Numbered from the stretch's first letter, positions 24,099-33,519 are shown. The stretch is 64,000 nt of DNA from Bacillus sp. S3 (GCF_005154805.1 NZ_CP039727.1:2539501-2603500); one strand, 5' to 3'. Translations and numbers: made by a program. Notes: generated by a model from the letters alone, not told the origin.

Positions 24099-25868
24099 TT
24101 AGGGAATAATCAAATATTTTTTCAGCTTGTAATTTAGGTTCTGTCTTGAGATTCCGAGCTGTTCTCCCGCTTTGGTTATATTTCCGTCGGACTGTTTCAA
24201 TGCTTGTTCAATCATGATTCGTTCTAGCTTTTCCATTTGCTCCGGCAAGGTTCCGATATATGGGAATGAAGATTCTGTGCTTAAAGGCCGTTCTTGATGC
24301 TGAAGTTTCATTTTTAAGACAGGAGGGAGGAGTTCATAACCAATTGTCCTCTCATCGTAGACAAGGTTTAAGCAGCCCTCAATCACATGTTCAAGTTGGC
24401 GGACATTCCCCGGCCAATGGTAATCCATGAAAAGCTGAAAGATTTCCGGTTCCAGACCCTCGACGTTGACATCTAAAAGCTTTGCATGCTTCCGGATAAA
24501 ATAATCTGTTAATATCCGAATATCCTCTTTCCGATTTCTTAGCGGTGGAATGACTAAATTTACAACACCGAGGCGGTAATACAAATCTTCTCGCAATCGT
24601 CCGTTTGCTACGGCTTCCAGTGGTTCCTCGTTCATCGTTGCCATGACACGGACATCGATTTGAATTAATTTAGAAGAACCGAGCCTTTGAACTTTTCTTT
24701 CCTGTATTACCCGCAGTAATTTTGCCTGCAGGCTAGTTCCCATTGAATTGATTTCATCCAATAAAAGGGTTCCGCCATTTGCTTGTTCAAATAATCCCGG
24801 CCGATCGACTGCACCCGTGAAGCTTCCAACCGTTGTCCCAAAGAGCAGACTTTCTAACAAGGATTCAGGTAGGGCGGCGCAGTTTTGTGCGATAAACGTC
24901 CCATTTTTTCTTGGACTTTCATTATGAATGCTTTGCGCGAACAGTTCTTTTCCGGTCCCTGTTTCCCCAACAATGAGGATATTGGATCTTGACCGGGCTG
25001 AACGGCGTGCTTGTTCAACTGTAAGTGCCATTTCTCTGCTGGAAAAGACGATATTTTCAAACTGAAACCGAGTGTTGTTTTTTTGGGTCTGCAGGGAAGA
25101 AGGAGGTAAGGTCGCTCCTTCCTTAGATTGTTTCTGGAGCTGCAGGATGGTATTGGTTAATTGTTTTTGTTCGCTAATATCTTTGCTTATTTCCATGGCC
25201 CCCACTCGCAGGTCGTCAAGTGATAATGGCACGGTACGAACCAGTGTGGTGATGGCTTTGCCATGGGTTGAAAACTGAGTTTCCCGATGATTGAGTGTTC
25301 GTCCGGTTCGTACGGATGTCAGCAAAGTACTGGTTGTTTCGTCCACGCTCCAAATGTCCTGAACCCGTTTTCCTTTCACGGCCTCTGGTTCCAATGTTTC
25401 TACTTCACCGGCCTTGCGATTGTAGAAGAGGATGGTTCCATGCTCGTTAATGACACAGATTCCCTCTTCCAATTGATCCAGAATGAGATCGAATACCTGC
25501 TTTTCTTTATGGAATTGCTGAATTTGGCTATTCAGCTGTTGAACTTGAGAGAGATCTTTTAGAATGATTACATACTTATTCCCAACATCTTGATTCTCAC
25601 TATAGACAATATTTGCGACCAATTGCTTTGTTCCTAATGAAATAGGTACACCTGTTTTTCCTTGTTTCTGCAGGCTTTTTTTAAACTCATTCGAAGGAAT
25701 CAATTCAAAAATGGAAGTACCAATAAGAGTGGAGGGATTTCCCAAAAACAAACGAGCGGCCGGCCGATTTAATGAAAGTATGATCCCATCTTCACCTGCC
25801 ATAATGATACAGTCAAAAGAATGGTTCCAGACTTCTTCTAATGAAGTAAAAGAGAGTACATGATGCAT
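24099..25868 (-). CDS. Sigma-54-dependent transcriptional activator (PAS-PAS-AAA-Fis)
   Basis: A 589-residue enhancer-binding protein: two PAS domains (about 10-110 and 125-235), the AAA+ core with Walker A GETGTGKE (301-308), the sigma-54 contact loop GSFTGA (348-353, a Ser variant of GAFTGA) and Walker B LLLDEI (368-373), and a C-terminal Fis-type helix-turn-helix ending in ISRQNLNYKLKKY. It should sense a small ligand through PAS and activate the -24/-12 promoter at 26091, 220 nt from its own start. It is transcribed away from that operon. Confidence 0.93.
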   Translation of the reverse strand: MHHVLSFTSLEEVWNHSFDCIIMAGEDGIILSLNRPAARLFLGNPSTLIGTSIFELIPSNEFKKSLQKQGKTGVPISLGTKQLVANIVYSENQDVGNKYVIILKDLSQVQQLNSQIQQFHKEKQVFDLILDQLEEGICVINEHGTILFYNRKAGEVETLEPEAVKGKRVQDIWSVDETTSTLLTSVRTGRTLNHRETQFSTHGKAITTLVRTVPLSLDDLRVGAMEISKDISEQKQLTNTILQLQKQSKEGATLPPSSLQTQKNNTRFQFENIVFSSREMALTVEQARRSARSRSNILIVGETGTGKELFAQSIHNESPRKNGTFIAQNCAALPESLLESLLFGTTVGSFTGAVDRPGLFEQANGGTLLLDEINSMGTSLQAKLLRVIQERKVQRLGSSKLIQIDVRVMATMNEEPLEAVANGRLREDLYYRLGVVNLVIPPLRNRKEDIRILTDYFIRKHAKLLDVNVEGLEPEIFQLFMDYHWPGNVRQLEHVIEGCLNLVYDERTIGYELLPPVLKMKLQHQERPLSTESSFPYIGTLPEQMEKLERIMIEQALKQSDGNITKAGEQLGISRQNLNYKLKKYLIIP

Positions 25869-26002
25869 AAAGACACCTGCCTAATATGAAAAATTCTGAG
25901 CGAAAAAAATTTATCTATGTTCGTTCTACCTATATTTTTATCATAGATTCCATTAATTTAATATAAGAATTCAGAATATTTTTTATAGATGAAAAATTTT
26001 AT

Positions 26003-26020
26003 TCGAAAAAATTTTTTCGA
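26003..26020 (+). promoter_or_regulatory. Probable enhancer (UAS) for the sigma-54 activator
   Basis: TCGAAAAAATTTTTTCGA is a perfect 18-bp palindrome about 80 nt upstream of the -24 element, the usual place for an activator site. Partial copies of GAAAAATT occur on both sides. Confidence 0.5.
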
Positions 26021-26090
26021 TGGAAAAATTATTTTCGTATTTTCTGAAGTTTACATATGGATCAAACAACATTCATTTGAATTTAAGCAG

Positions 26091-26108
26091 TTGGCACAAA
26101 AATTGCAT
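26091..26108 (+). promoter_or_regulatory. Sigma-54 (-24/-12) promoter of the catabolic operon
   Basis: TTGGCAC-N5-TTGCAT fits the sigma-54 consensus at every key base, with GG and GC correctly spaced. It ends 33 nt before the amidohydrolase ATG and faces the five-gene operon. Confidence 0.85.
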
Positions 26109-26141
26109 CTTCAAAATTGTAAAGGAAAAGAAGGAGGATTC

Positions 26142-27317
26142 ATGCAAATGAAGGTTTTATTAAAGGATTGCCAAGCTATTGACGTTCATGCCCATCCATA
26201 CATTGCCAATGCTGTGCCATTTACGGTAGATGAATATGTAAGAAAGTTATCTTTGGCCGTCATTCCAAATCAAATTCCCCCCAATTATAAATGGGTAAAA
26301 AATCAACCGTACCCAGGCAGTAATATGTGGGTCCAAATCTTGACGGGGCGGTTGGCAAAATATTTTTCATGTGAGCCAACATTAGAAGCGGTCGTAGCGC
26401 AACGCAATGTCAAAGCAGCCAATTATAAAAAGTTTACTCGTGAACTGTTTCAAGATGCCCATCTCACGGGAGTGGTTGCCGATTTCGGATACCCGCAGCC
26501 GCCACTTAGTAAAACAGAATACGCTGATTTATGCGGTGCGCGAATATGGGAGGTTTTCCGAATTGAGCCGGAAATGGTCCGCTTAGGTGGAGAATGTCAA
26601 AATTTTGGTGAATTCATTGAAAAATATCGCGCGGTGCTTGCCGATGCCTTAAAGAGGAATGAGGTCGTTGGGTTAAAATCCATCATCGCTTACCGGAGCG
26701 GACTAGATATTGCTCCGATGGATCAAGGAAATGCGGCTGCGGAATACGAGGCATTCCGGCAAAATACCCGGGAAAAAGTGAAGATTTTCCGAGATTATTG
26801 TCTCCATGTGGCCATGGAGGAGTGTACGGTCGCCAATAAGGTCATGCATATTCATACAGGCATCGGTGACGGGGAGGTAGTCCTGCCGAAAGCAAGTCCA
26901 AGTTTCTTACTAGATATGCTGCGTGATTCGAAATATGAAAAGACAAAAGTGCATCTTGTCCATGGCGGATATCCGTGGGTGGAGGAGGCTGCTTTCATTG
27001 TTAGTATTCTACCAAATGTCTATATGGATCTTTCCTTACAAAACCCGTTCAGCGGCCATGGCGTTAAAAGAATTCTATCTCAGGTGTTTGAATTTGCGCC
27101 GTTTGATAAGGTCATGTATGGCTCTGATGCATTTACGGTACCGGAAATGAATTGGCTGGGGGTTCAATTATTTAAAGAATGCTTTGAAGAGGTGCTGGGC
27201 TCCTGGGTTGCATCGGATTATATGGATGCAGAAACAGCTAGAGTCATAGGTGAAATGGTTCTCTATCGAAATTTCGAAAATGTCTATCAAGACCAATTAA
27301 AGGGGGCAATTACATGA
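26142..27317 (+). CDS. Amidohydrolase, FluG N-terminal domain-like
   Basis: A 391-residue TIM-barrel amidohydrolase of the amidohydrolase-2 type. Metal ligands are visible in IDVHAHPY near the N-terminus, HIHTGIGDGE, VHLVHGGYPW and MYGSDAF. The sequence resembles the N-terminal half of the fungal/plant FluG/nodulin proteins, whose C-terminal half is a glutamine synthetase-like domain; here that half is a separate gene at 29886. The ATG 26142 follows AAGGAGGA. The longer frame beginning at 25989 would run through the sigma-54 promoter and is rejected. It overlaps the permease gene by 4 nt. Confidence 0.82.
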   Translation: MQMKVLLKDCQAIDVHAHPYIANAVPFTVDEYVRKLSLAVIPNQIPPNYKWVKNQPYPGSNMWVQILTGRLAKYFSCEPTLEAVVAQRNVKAANYKKFTRELFQDAHLTGVVADFGYPQPPLSKTEYADLCGARIWEVFRIEPEMVRLGGECQNFGEFIEKYRAVLADALKRNEVVGLKSIIAYRSGLDIAPMDQGNAAAEYEAFRQNTREKVKIFRDYCLHVAMEECTVANKVMHIHTGIGDGEVVLPKASPSFLLDMLRDSKYEKTKVHLVHGGYPWVEEAAFIVSILPNVYMDLSLQNPFSGHGVKRILSQVFEFAPFDKVMYGSDAFTVPEMNWLGVQLFKECFEEVLGSWVASDYMDAETARVIGEMVLYRNFENVYQDQLKGAIT

Positions 27318-28678
27318 GCAATAAGAATCAATTAAGTCTTGAACCGCAGAGGAAGCTTGGGTATTGGTCGATATGGGCCCTTGGCGTAGGAGCCGTTATT
27401 GGTGATGGAATTTTCCTGCTCATGGGTCAGGGGATTGCAACTGCAGGACCAGGTGCGATTCTTGCGTATGTTATTGCAGGTCTCTCGCAATTATTTCTGA
27501 TGGTCTCTTTAGGGGAACTGGCAGTTGGAATGCCGAATGCAGGGGCCATGTCCCATTGGGTTGAACGCTTTATGGGAAAATGGTGGGGGTTTCTATCCGG
27601 TTTTACCTTTGCTCTTGGCTGGGTTATTGCTGGCGGAAGCGTTGGTCTTGCATTAGGCAGGCTCACCATGTGGTTTTTTCCACAGCTTAAAGGGGAGTTT
27701 TGGCCGGTATTTTTTGCCGTCTTCTTCATTACGATTTTTGCCGTTTTAAACATATTAGGTACTGAGATTGCTGCCAAGACCCAATTGATTTTAGTCGTGA
27801 TTATGACACTTGTTATGGCGCTTTTTTCCATTATTGGAATGAAGGATATCAATTTTGATCATTTTACTCCTTTCTTACCACATGGTACTGATGGCTTCTG
27901 GGCAGCCGTTCCACTTGGGACCTATGCCTATCTCGGTGCTGTCACTTTAGCAACGGCCGGAGGGGAAGTAAAAAATCCAAAGGATCTGCCAAAGGCACTG
28001 ATTTGGTCAAGTATTACCTTTCTTCTGTTGTATACAACAGCTCAGGCTGTCCTGCAAGGATTGATTCCATGGGATAAAATCACGATGGATAGTTCGCCGT
28101 TCACTGAGGCTGCACGTATGGTCTTTGGTGTTGCCGGTGCCTTTATCATGAATATGGCAGCATGGATTGCAGCAGCCACTTGTATTTTAATGGGGACGCT
28201 TTATGCTTCTTCCCGTATCTTTTATGCGCAGGCAAAAAGTGGTTTTCTACCTGCATTTTTCGCGCACATCCATCCGAAAACAGGAACCCCTGTATATGGA
28301 ATCATCGTGGTTTGGGCCTTGTCTGTCGGTTTAGTCATTTTAGGATCAGTCAATCCGGATTTTCTTTATGTTGAACTATCGACTCAGCTTGTGTTAGCAT
28401 GGCTGGTTTCATGGACTCTTGCCTTGATTGCCGCGATCCTTTATCGAAAAAAGGCCCTTCAGGAAGTACAGATGCTTCCGTGGAAACAGCCGCTTTATCC
28501 ATTGTTTCCGATTCTTGGGTTTGTCGGTATTGGGATTGTTTTTTACGGCACATTTATTGGAAGTCCTATGACACTTGTGCGCGGAGCCATCGGGATGGCC
28601 ATTCTTTATGTATTGTTCCGCTTTTTCTATAAGGCAAAAAGTCAATCATTCAAAGCTGGTAAAGATACAACGATGTAA
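27314..28678 (+). CDS. APC-family amino acid/amine permease
   Basis: A 454-residue transporter with about 12 membrane segments and the APC opening LGYWSIWALGVGAVIGDGIF, GxG substrate loop included. It probably imports the substrate of the operon, an amino acid, polyamine or related amine. It starts inside the amidohydrolase stop (ATGA overlap) and is followed 14 nt on by the M20 gene. Confidence 0.88.
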   Translation: MSNKNQLSLEPQRKLGYWSIWALGVGAVIGDGIFLLMGQGIATAGPGAILAYVIAGLSQLFLMVSLGELAVGMPNAGAMSHWVERFMGKWWGFLSGFTFALGWVIAGGSVGLALGRLTMWFFPQLKGEFWPVFFAVFFITIFAVLNILGTEIAAKTQLILVVIMTLVMALFSIIGMKDINFDHFTPFLPHGTDGFWAAVPLGTYAYLGAVTLATAGGEVKNPKDLPKALIWSSITFLLLYTTAQAVLQGLIPWDKITMDSSPFTEAARMVFGVAGAFIMNMAAWIAAATCILMGTLYASSRIFYAQAKSGFLPAFFAHIHPKTGTPVYGIIVVWALSVGLVILGSVNPDFLYVELSTQLVLAWLVSWTLALIAAILYRKKALQEVQMLPWKQPLYPLFPILGFVGIGIVFYGTFIGSPMTLVRGAIGMAILYVLFRFFYKAKSQSFKAGKDTTM

Positions 28679-28692
28679 GGGAGATGAAATGA

Positions 28693-29886
28693 TTGATTAG
28701 CAAGAATATGGTTAAGCTAAACGAAAATCTATTAGAAAAATTAATCGAGATTCGCCGACATCTACATCAATACCCGGAGCTCTCATTCGAGGAATTTAGA
28801 ACCTCACAATATATTGCCTCCTGTTTAGAAGAATGGAAGATTCCTTTTAAAAAAATTGGAGAAACAGGCATTTTCGTAGACATTGTCGGAGAAAAAGGGG
28901 AAGGACCTACGATTGGGATTCGGGCTGATATTGATGCTCTGCCAATTCAGGAAAAAACAGGGCTTCCTTTTTCTTCCCTTCATTCAGGTATCATGCATGC
29001 CTGCGGACATGATGGGCATACGACGATCCTTCTTGGTACGGTTTATATGCTTAACGAGCTGAAAAGCAGCTTAAAAGGCAGAGTGCGTTGTATTTTCCAG
29101 CCAGGTGAGGAAGCAGATGGTGCGGCAGAGCAGCTGATCAAGCTGGGAGTGTTGGAAAATCCTCCTTTAGACGGGATGCTTGCCCTTCATTTATGGCCGC
29201 ATCTCCCTCATGGTACGGTCGGAGTGAGATATGGAGCGATTACAGCTTCCTGCGACGACTTTTTGATTGAAGTCAGAGGAAAAGGCGGCCATAGTGCCAG
29301 ACCCCATCAAGCTGTGGATGCCATAACGATCAGTTCGCAAATCCTCCAGGCACTGCCGACATTAGTAACAAAGGCAAGTAATCCTGTCGAGCCTGTTGTT
29401 GTCCATGTGGGAAAAATTAACGGCGGCAATGCAAGCAATGTAGTAGCGGACCTTGTTGTTTTAGAAGGAACAACAAGATCTGTCACACAAGAAACGAGAA
29501 ATAGACTGAAAGAGCAACTGACACACCTGTGTGAAAACATCGCATCTAGCTTGGGAGGGAAAGCGATTGTCGATTATAAGCTCGGCCATCCACCTGTGAT
29601 CAATAGTGATTCGGTTACCCGTGCCCTTGAAGAGTGTGCAATCGAACTTTTTGGTTCTGATAAGGTGATTCAATTAAAGGAACCTTCCATGGGAGCCGAT
29701 GATTTTGGCGCTTTTGCTGAAAAGGTACCGAGCACGTATTTTCGATTAGGAACAGCGCAGGACCATAAGCCTAATTACGATCTGCATCACCCCCAATTTG
29801 AATTTCATGAATCGATTATTCCTCTGGGAGTCGAATTATTTACATTTGCTGTGTTAAGCAGATTACAAAATGGAGTGGAAAAATAA
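28693..29886 (+). CDS. M20-family amidohydrolase (N-acyl amino acid hydrolase type)
   Basis: A 397-residue metallohydrolase of the IAL/ILR1/hippurate hydrolase group: RRHLHQYPELSFEE, metal motifs HACGHDGHT and FQPGEEADGAAEQLI, and the C-terminal MGADDFGAFAEKVPSTYFRLG. It cleaves an amide of an amino acid. The likely start is TTG 28693 after AAGGGAGATG; ATG 28708 is an alternative. The stop overlaps the next ATG by one base. Confidence 0.88.
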   Translation: MISKNMVKLNENLLEKLIEIRRHLHQYPELSFEEFRTSQYIASCLEEWKIPFKKIGETGIFVDIVGEKGEGPTIGIRADIDALPIQEKTGLPFSSLHSGIMHACGHDGHTTILLGTVYMLNELKSSLKGRVRCIFQPGEEADGAAEQLIKLGVLENPPLDGMLALHLWPHLPHGTVGVRYGAITASCDDFLIEVRGKGGHSARPHQAVDAITISSQILQALPTLVTKASNPVEPVVVHVGKINGGNASNVVADLVVLEGTTRSVTQETRNRLKEQLTHLCENIASSLGGKAIVDYKLGHPPVINSDSVTRALEECAIELFGSDKVIQLKEPSMGADDFGAFAEKVPSTYFRLGTAQDHKPNYDLHHPQFEFHESIIPLGVELFTFAVLSRLQNGVEK

Positions 29887-31232
29887 TGTTATCAAAAAAA
29901 CAGGTCTTAGAGATTGTTGAAAAAGAAAAAGTGGAATTTATTCGTGTTGAATTTCTCGACTATGCAGGTGTCACCCGCGGTAGAACGATTCGGCCCGCCC
30001 AATTAATGAATGCGATGGAAAAAGGGATTAATTTTAGTACTGCGATAATGAGTTTCGATGTATTTGATGAATATATTCCGAACCCTGCCTACGGCCCTAA
30101 TGATGGAGACTTTTTTGCTGTTCCAGATCCGAGTACATTTGCTATCCTTCCTTATCGAAAAAATACCGCGCGGATGATTTGTGATTTGGTGGATATTAAC
30201 GGGGATCCATGGCCAGGATGCCCACGAAGTGCATTTAAGCGGCTGTTAAATGAAGTGGAATCCATTCTCGGCGGAAAAATGAATATGGCGTTTGAGCAGG
30301 AAGCCTATTTATTAAAAGAAATCGATGGACAGCTTGTTCCTGCCGATAACAGCCATTGCTTTTCTACAGAAGGGGCTGATATTCAGGAAGATTTTATTCA
30401 AGAATTTGTTCACTCATTGGAAGCCATGGGGGTAGAAACAGAACAGTTATCAAGTGAATTTGGCCCTGGGCAGCTAGAAATCAACTTAAAGTATACGAAT
30501 GCTTTAAAAGCTGCAGATGATCAAGTGACATTTATGCACTTATTCAAACAAATTGCTCGTGATAAAGGAATGGTGGGAACCCTCATGCCGAAGCCTTTCC
30601 AACATTTAGCCGGAAGTGGACTACATGTCCATATCAGCTTATATGATGAAACGGGGGAAAATCTTTTCGAGGATACAACGGATCACCGTGGACTGGATAT
30701 GTCGGAAAAGGCCTATCATTTCATTGGGGGCTTGTTAAAGCATGGATCATCGCTTGTTGCTATTGGTGCGCCAAGTGTCAATTCATATAAAAGAATGCAG
30801 CCGGGATCATGGGCGCCCGCACATATTTGTTATGGATCAGGTAATCGTTCCGTTTTAGTCCGCATACCTGAGAAAAGAAGGGCGAGGCGGTTCGAATACA
30901 GAGGAGCAGATGGAACATCCAATCCATATCTTCTAGCGGCTTGTATTGTTGCAGCAGGACTACGTGGGATTCAAAATAATATTGACCCCGGTGAGCCAAT
31001 TGAATTTGATGTAAGCGCAGCAAGTGAGTTTCAATTAAAGGAACGAGGGATCAGCTGGGTACCACGAAGCTTAAAGGAAGCGATTGATTGTTTGGCAGAA
31101 GATTCTGTACTGGCCCAAACCATCGGCAGATCCATTTGGGAAGAATTTATTAAAATAAAAAGAACGGAATGGGATAAATATTCACGCTATGTAAGTGATT
31201 GGGAACGGAATATTTTCTCTGCGAGATTCTAA
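29886..31232 (+). CDS. Glutamine synthetase-like gamma-glutamyl ligase (FluG C-terminal/PuuA type)
   Basis: A 448-residue GS-fold enzyme: N-terminal VEFIRVEFLDYAGVTRGRTI, glutamate/metal site FEQEAYLL and LSSEFGPGQLEIN, the ATP site KPFQHLAGSGLHVHISL and NRSVLVRIPEKRRARRFEYR. It is not the housekeeping GlnA; the order with an amidohydrolase resembles a split FluG, and with permease, aminotransferase and amidotransferase resembles the Puu gamma-glutamylation pathway. It should attach glutamate to an amine. Confidence 0.85.
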   Translation: MLSKKQVLEIVEKEKVEFIRVEFLDYAGVTRGRTIRPAQLMNAMEKGINFSTAIMSFDVFDEYIPNPAYGPNDGDFFAVPDPSTFAILPYRKNTARMICDLVDINGDPWPGCPRSAFKRLLNEVESILGGKMNMAFEQEAYLLKEIDGQLVPADNSHCFSTEGADIQEDFIQEFVHSLEAMGVETEQLSSEFGPGQLEINLKYTNALKAADDQVTFMHLFKQIARDKGMVGTLMPKPFQHLAGSGLHVHISLYDETGENLFEDTTDHRGLDMSEKAYHFIGGLLKHGSSLVAIGAPSVNSYKRMQPGSWAPAHICYGSGNRSVLVRIPEKRRARRFEYRGADGTSNPYLLAACIVAAGLRGIQNNIDPGEPIEFDVSAASEFQLKERGISWVPRSLKEAIDCLAEDSVLAQTIGRSIWEEFIKIKRTEWDKYSRYVSDWERNIFSARF

Positions 31233-31264
31233 GTATGCTAGTTTAGCAGCAAGGAGAAGAACAA

Positions 31265-31972
31265 ATGAAAATCCACTTTATTCAAAATGACGAATTGGCC
31301 ACCCCGGGGTTTATAGAGGAATGGGTAAATGGGAAAAAGTATTCATTATCTCGTACTCGGATGTATGATGGTGAGGCTTTTCCTTCTATGGACCAGTTTG
31401 ATTTGTTGATTATCTTAGGCGGCAGGATGGGAGCTTACGAGGAATCTATATTTCCTTGGTTAATTCAGGAAAAACAATTTATTCGTGAGGCCATTGATCA
31501 GGGAAAATGGATATTGGGCATTTGTCTTGGTTCACAATTACTGGCCGATGTCTTGGGGGGAAAGGTTTATCCTCATACTCACCAGGAAATTGGCTGGTGG
31601 CCAGTAGAAAAAACAGAGGAAGCGGGAAATTCCAAGCTTTTTACAGGAGTACCTCAATCTCTCATTGCATTTCAGTTTCATGGTGATACCTTTGACCTAC
31701 CAGTAGGCGCCATTCGTTTGGCATCAAATAGCGGCTGTACAAACCAGGCTTTTTCTTACGGGGACCGGGTTTTAGGGCTGCAATTTCATCCTGAATTCAC
31801 AGGAGAGATGATTGACGGTTTGGAGCATATGTTTGGCAGCCAAATTCGTGAAGGAGAATTTATTGAGAAACCCCAACAATGGGTAAATCAAAATCAACAC
31901 TTAAATGGGGCAAAATCGATGTTATTTACCATTCTGAATAACTTTGAAGCAAACATTTCCAAAAAGAAATGA
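31265..31972 (+). CDS. Class I glutamine amidotransferase-like protein
   Basis: A 235-residue GATase with nucleophile Cys in ILGICLGSQLLADVLGG and the His-Glu pair in LQFHPEF. As last gene of the sigma-54 operon it could hydrolyse a gamma-glutamyl intermediate (PuuD role), although PuuD itself is of a different subgroup. Start ATG 31265 follows AAGGAGAAG. A terminator follows at 32034. Confidence 0.83.
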   Translation: MKIHFIQNDELATPGFIEEWVNGKKYSLSRTRMYDGEAFPSMDQFDLLIILGGRMGAYEESIFPWLIQEKQFIREAIDQGKWILGICLGSQLLADVLGGKVYPHTHQEIGWWPVEKTEEAGNSKLFTGVPQSLIAFQFHGDTFDLPVGAIRLASNSGCTNQAFSYGDRVLGLQFHPEFTGEMIDGLEHMFGSQIREGEFIEKPQQWVNQNQHLNGAKSMLFTILNNFEANISKKK

Positions 31973-32033
31973 TTGAATAAATGTATTAGGCTGTTACAAT
32001 CTAGAACTAAAGATTGAACCGTAGAAAATAAAT

Positions 32034-32083
32034 AAAAACGTAATGATGCCAGTACTAGTAAACTGGAACCATTACGTTTTTTT
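32034..32083. terminator. Terminator between the sigma-54 operon and the PAP2 gene
   Basis: AAAAACGTAATG pairs with CATTACGTTTTT, with an inner CCAGT/ACTGG stem; usable from both sides. Confidence 0.8.
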
Positions 32084-32113
32084 ATTTATCGGTAAAACCA
32101 GTTATGGGGATCC

Positions 32114-32692
32114 TCATTTTGAAAGGCCTTGTTCGGTTTTTGGAACCAGTGGAATTCGGTTGTAGATACTAATTATGATCCGACCAAGTGGTTCAAATAC
32201 CGAACTGAATTTATATACAAGCATACTGGTCAACAGTGCTACAATCATGCTTCCTAGCACATCAAAAGGATAATGGTGCCCAACATAAATACGGGAGATC
32301 CCTGTTAGTATTGCAAATAATAGCATTCCAAAACCAATTTTACGATGACGCATTACTACCGCAAGTGCTAGTGAAAATGCACCTGTTGTATGATCACTTG
32401 GAAATGAAGAATCCTTTGCATGTTGAATCAATAGGTTAACATGATGTGTCACAAATGGACGAGGTTCATCATAGATATGTCCCAAGATATAGTTAATGAA
32501 TAAAGCGATTGCACCAGTTATAGCAGCATACACAACAGCGTATTTATATTTTTCTTTACCAAAAATCCACATAAGAAGGAGAACGACTGTATAAACAATC
32601 AATGCATCTTTGGTAACGAAAGCCATTAATCCGTCTAAAAAAGGATGATGGCCAGCATTTTGATTGATAGCGTGAAATAATTTGTAATTCAT
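32114..32692 (-). CDS. PAP2 phosphatase, undecaprenyl-diphosphatase (BcrC-like)
   Basis: A 192-residue membrane protein with the three-part phosphatase signature: KEKYKYA...DEPRPF, SSFPSDHTTGAFS and SRIYVGHHYPFDVLGS. BcrC-type enzymes recycle undecaprenyl pyrophosphate and give bacitracin tolerance. The start ATG 32692 has AAGGAGGG at the right distance. Monocistronic. Confidence 0.9.
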   Translation of the reverse strand: MNYKLFHAINQNAGHHPFLDGLMAFVTKDALIVYTVVLLLMWIFGKEKYKYAVVYAAITGAIALFINYILGHIYDEPRPFVTHHVNLLIQHAKDSSFPSDHTTGAFSLALAVVMRHRKIGFGMLLFAILTGISRIYVGHHYPFDVLGSMIVALLTSMLVYKFSSVFEPLGRIIISIYNRIPLVPKTEQGLSK

Positions 32693-33013
32693 TAAAAACC
32701 CTCCTTGAGGTTAATAAAATGCTTAAATCATTAATGACAACATTCGCTATTATCACTAAATCATTTGAAATTTTTAGGTCTCGTTTCGTATTCTGAAATG
32801 AGACTTTTTTTACTCAACTAACAGCCATCCCTTCTATTCAATTTCTTTCGATTTAAATGGGCATTTTAACTATATAAAATAAACTTGTCTTTTCCCCTTA
32901 ATAAACCATTAATATTTCATTAAAATGAAAAAATGGGTATTTTCAGCATAAGGTTAGGTTATTTAGAAAATGCTACATAAATGGAATGATTCGTTAACGT
33001 CAGGGGGACTACC
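32693..33013. other. Intergenic, 320 nt
   Basis: It contains one terminator-like hairpin (GTCTCGTTTC 32778-32787 with GAAATGAGAC 32795-32804, then T7) but no upstream plus-strand gene for it to end. Otherwise I see only AT-rich promoter-like sequence for pssA. Confidence 0.4.
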
Positions 33014-33505
33014 TTGTTCCATCAGATCGTAAAAGCTGTACCTAATTTATTTACAATTGGAAATTTTTTGTGCGGAGTTCTATCCATAACCTTTAATATG
33101 AGTGGATTTATAGAAGTAGCGTCCATTTTAATCTTCTTTTCCGCTGTTTTTGACCTTCTTGATGGAAGGGTTGCAAGAACATTAAAAGTGAACAGTGAGT
33201 TCGGTGTTGTATTGGATTCCTTAGCGGATATTGTGAGTTTCGGAGTAGCTCCAGCGCTTCTATTTCATTCTATAGCAGCACCATCAATCTTAACTTCTTT
33301 AGCATTTATCATTTTTCCAACGATGGGAGCATTAAGATTAGCTAGGTTTAGTGTTAAGCCGACCATTGGGTATTTTAAAGGATTACCCATACCAGCGGCT
33401 GGATTGCCATTGGCTGGAATGGGGTTCTTTTCATATAGCAATGCATGGATTACCCTCATCCTAGCGATTTTAATGGTAAGTCCAATTAGGGTTAAAAAAT
33501 TTTAA
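33014..33505 (+). CDS. pssA: CDP-diacylglycerol-serine O-phosphatidyltransferase PssA
   Basis: A 163-residue integral membrane enzyme with the CDP-alcohol phosphatidyltransferase signature DG-x2-AR-x8-G-x3-D-x3-D, here DGRVARTLKVNSEFGVVLDS then LAD. The opening PNLFTIGNFLCGVLSI is typical of PssA, which makes phosphatidylserine, the precursor of phosphatidylethanolamine. TTG 33014 is the likely start, after AGGGGGA. In Bacillus pssA is often followed by psd; that gene is absent here. A terminator follows at 33520. Confidence 0.88.
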   Translation: MFHQIVKAVPNLFTIGNFLCGVLSITFNMSGFIEVASILIFFSAVFDLLDGRVARTLKVNSEFGVVLDSLADIVSFGVAPALLFHSIAAPSILTSLAFIIFPTMGALRLARFSVKPTIGYFKGLPIPAAGLPLAGMGFFSYSNAWITLILAILMVSPIRVKKF

Positions 33506-33519
33506 TTTAATTCTGGTAC

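Noticed and set aside
25989..26141. N-terminal extension of the amidohydrolase
   Set aside because: It would be translated from DNA that contains the sigma-54 promoter and enhancer palindrome, upstream of the transcript start.
32778..32811. Terminator hairpin as evidence for a missed plus-strand gene before it
   Set aside because: The only sequence upstream is the PAP2 gene on the other strand; no plus-strand frame with a ribosome site exists.
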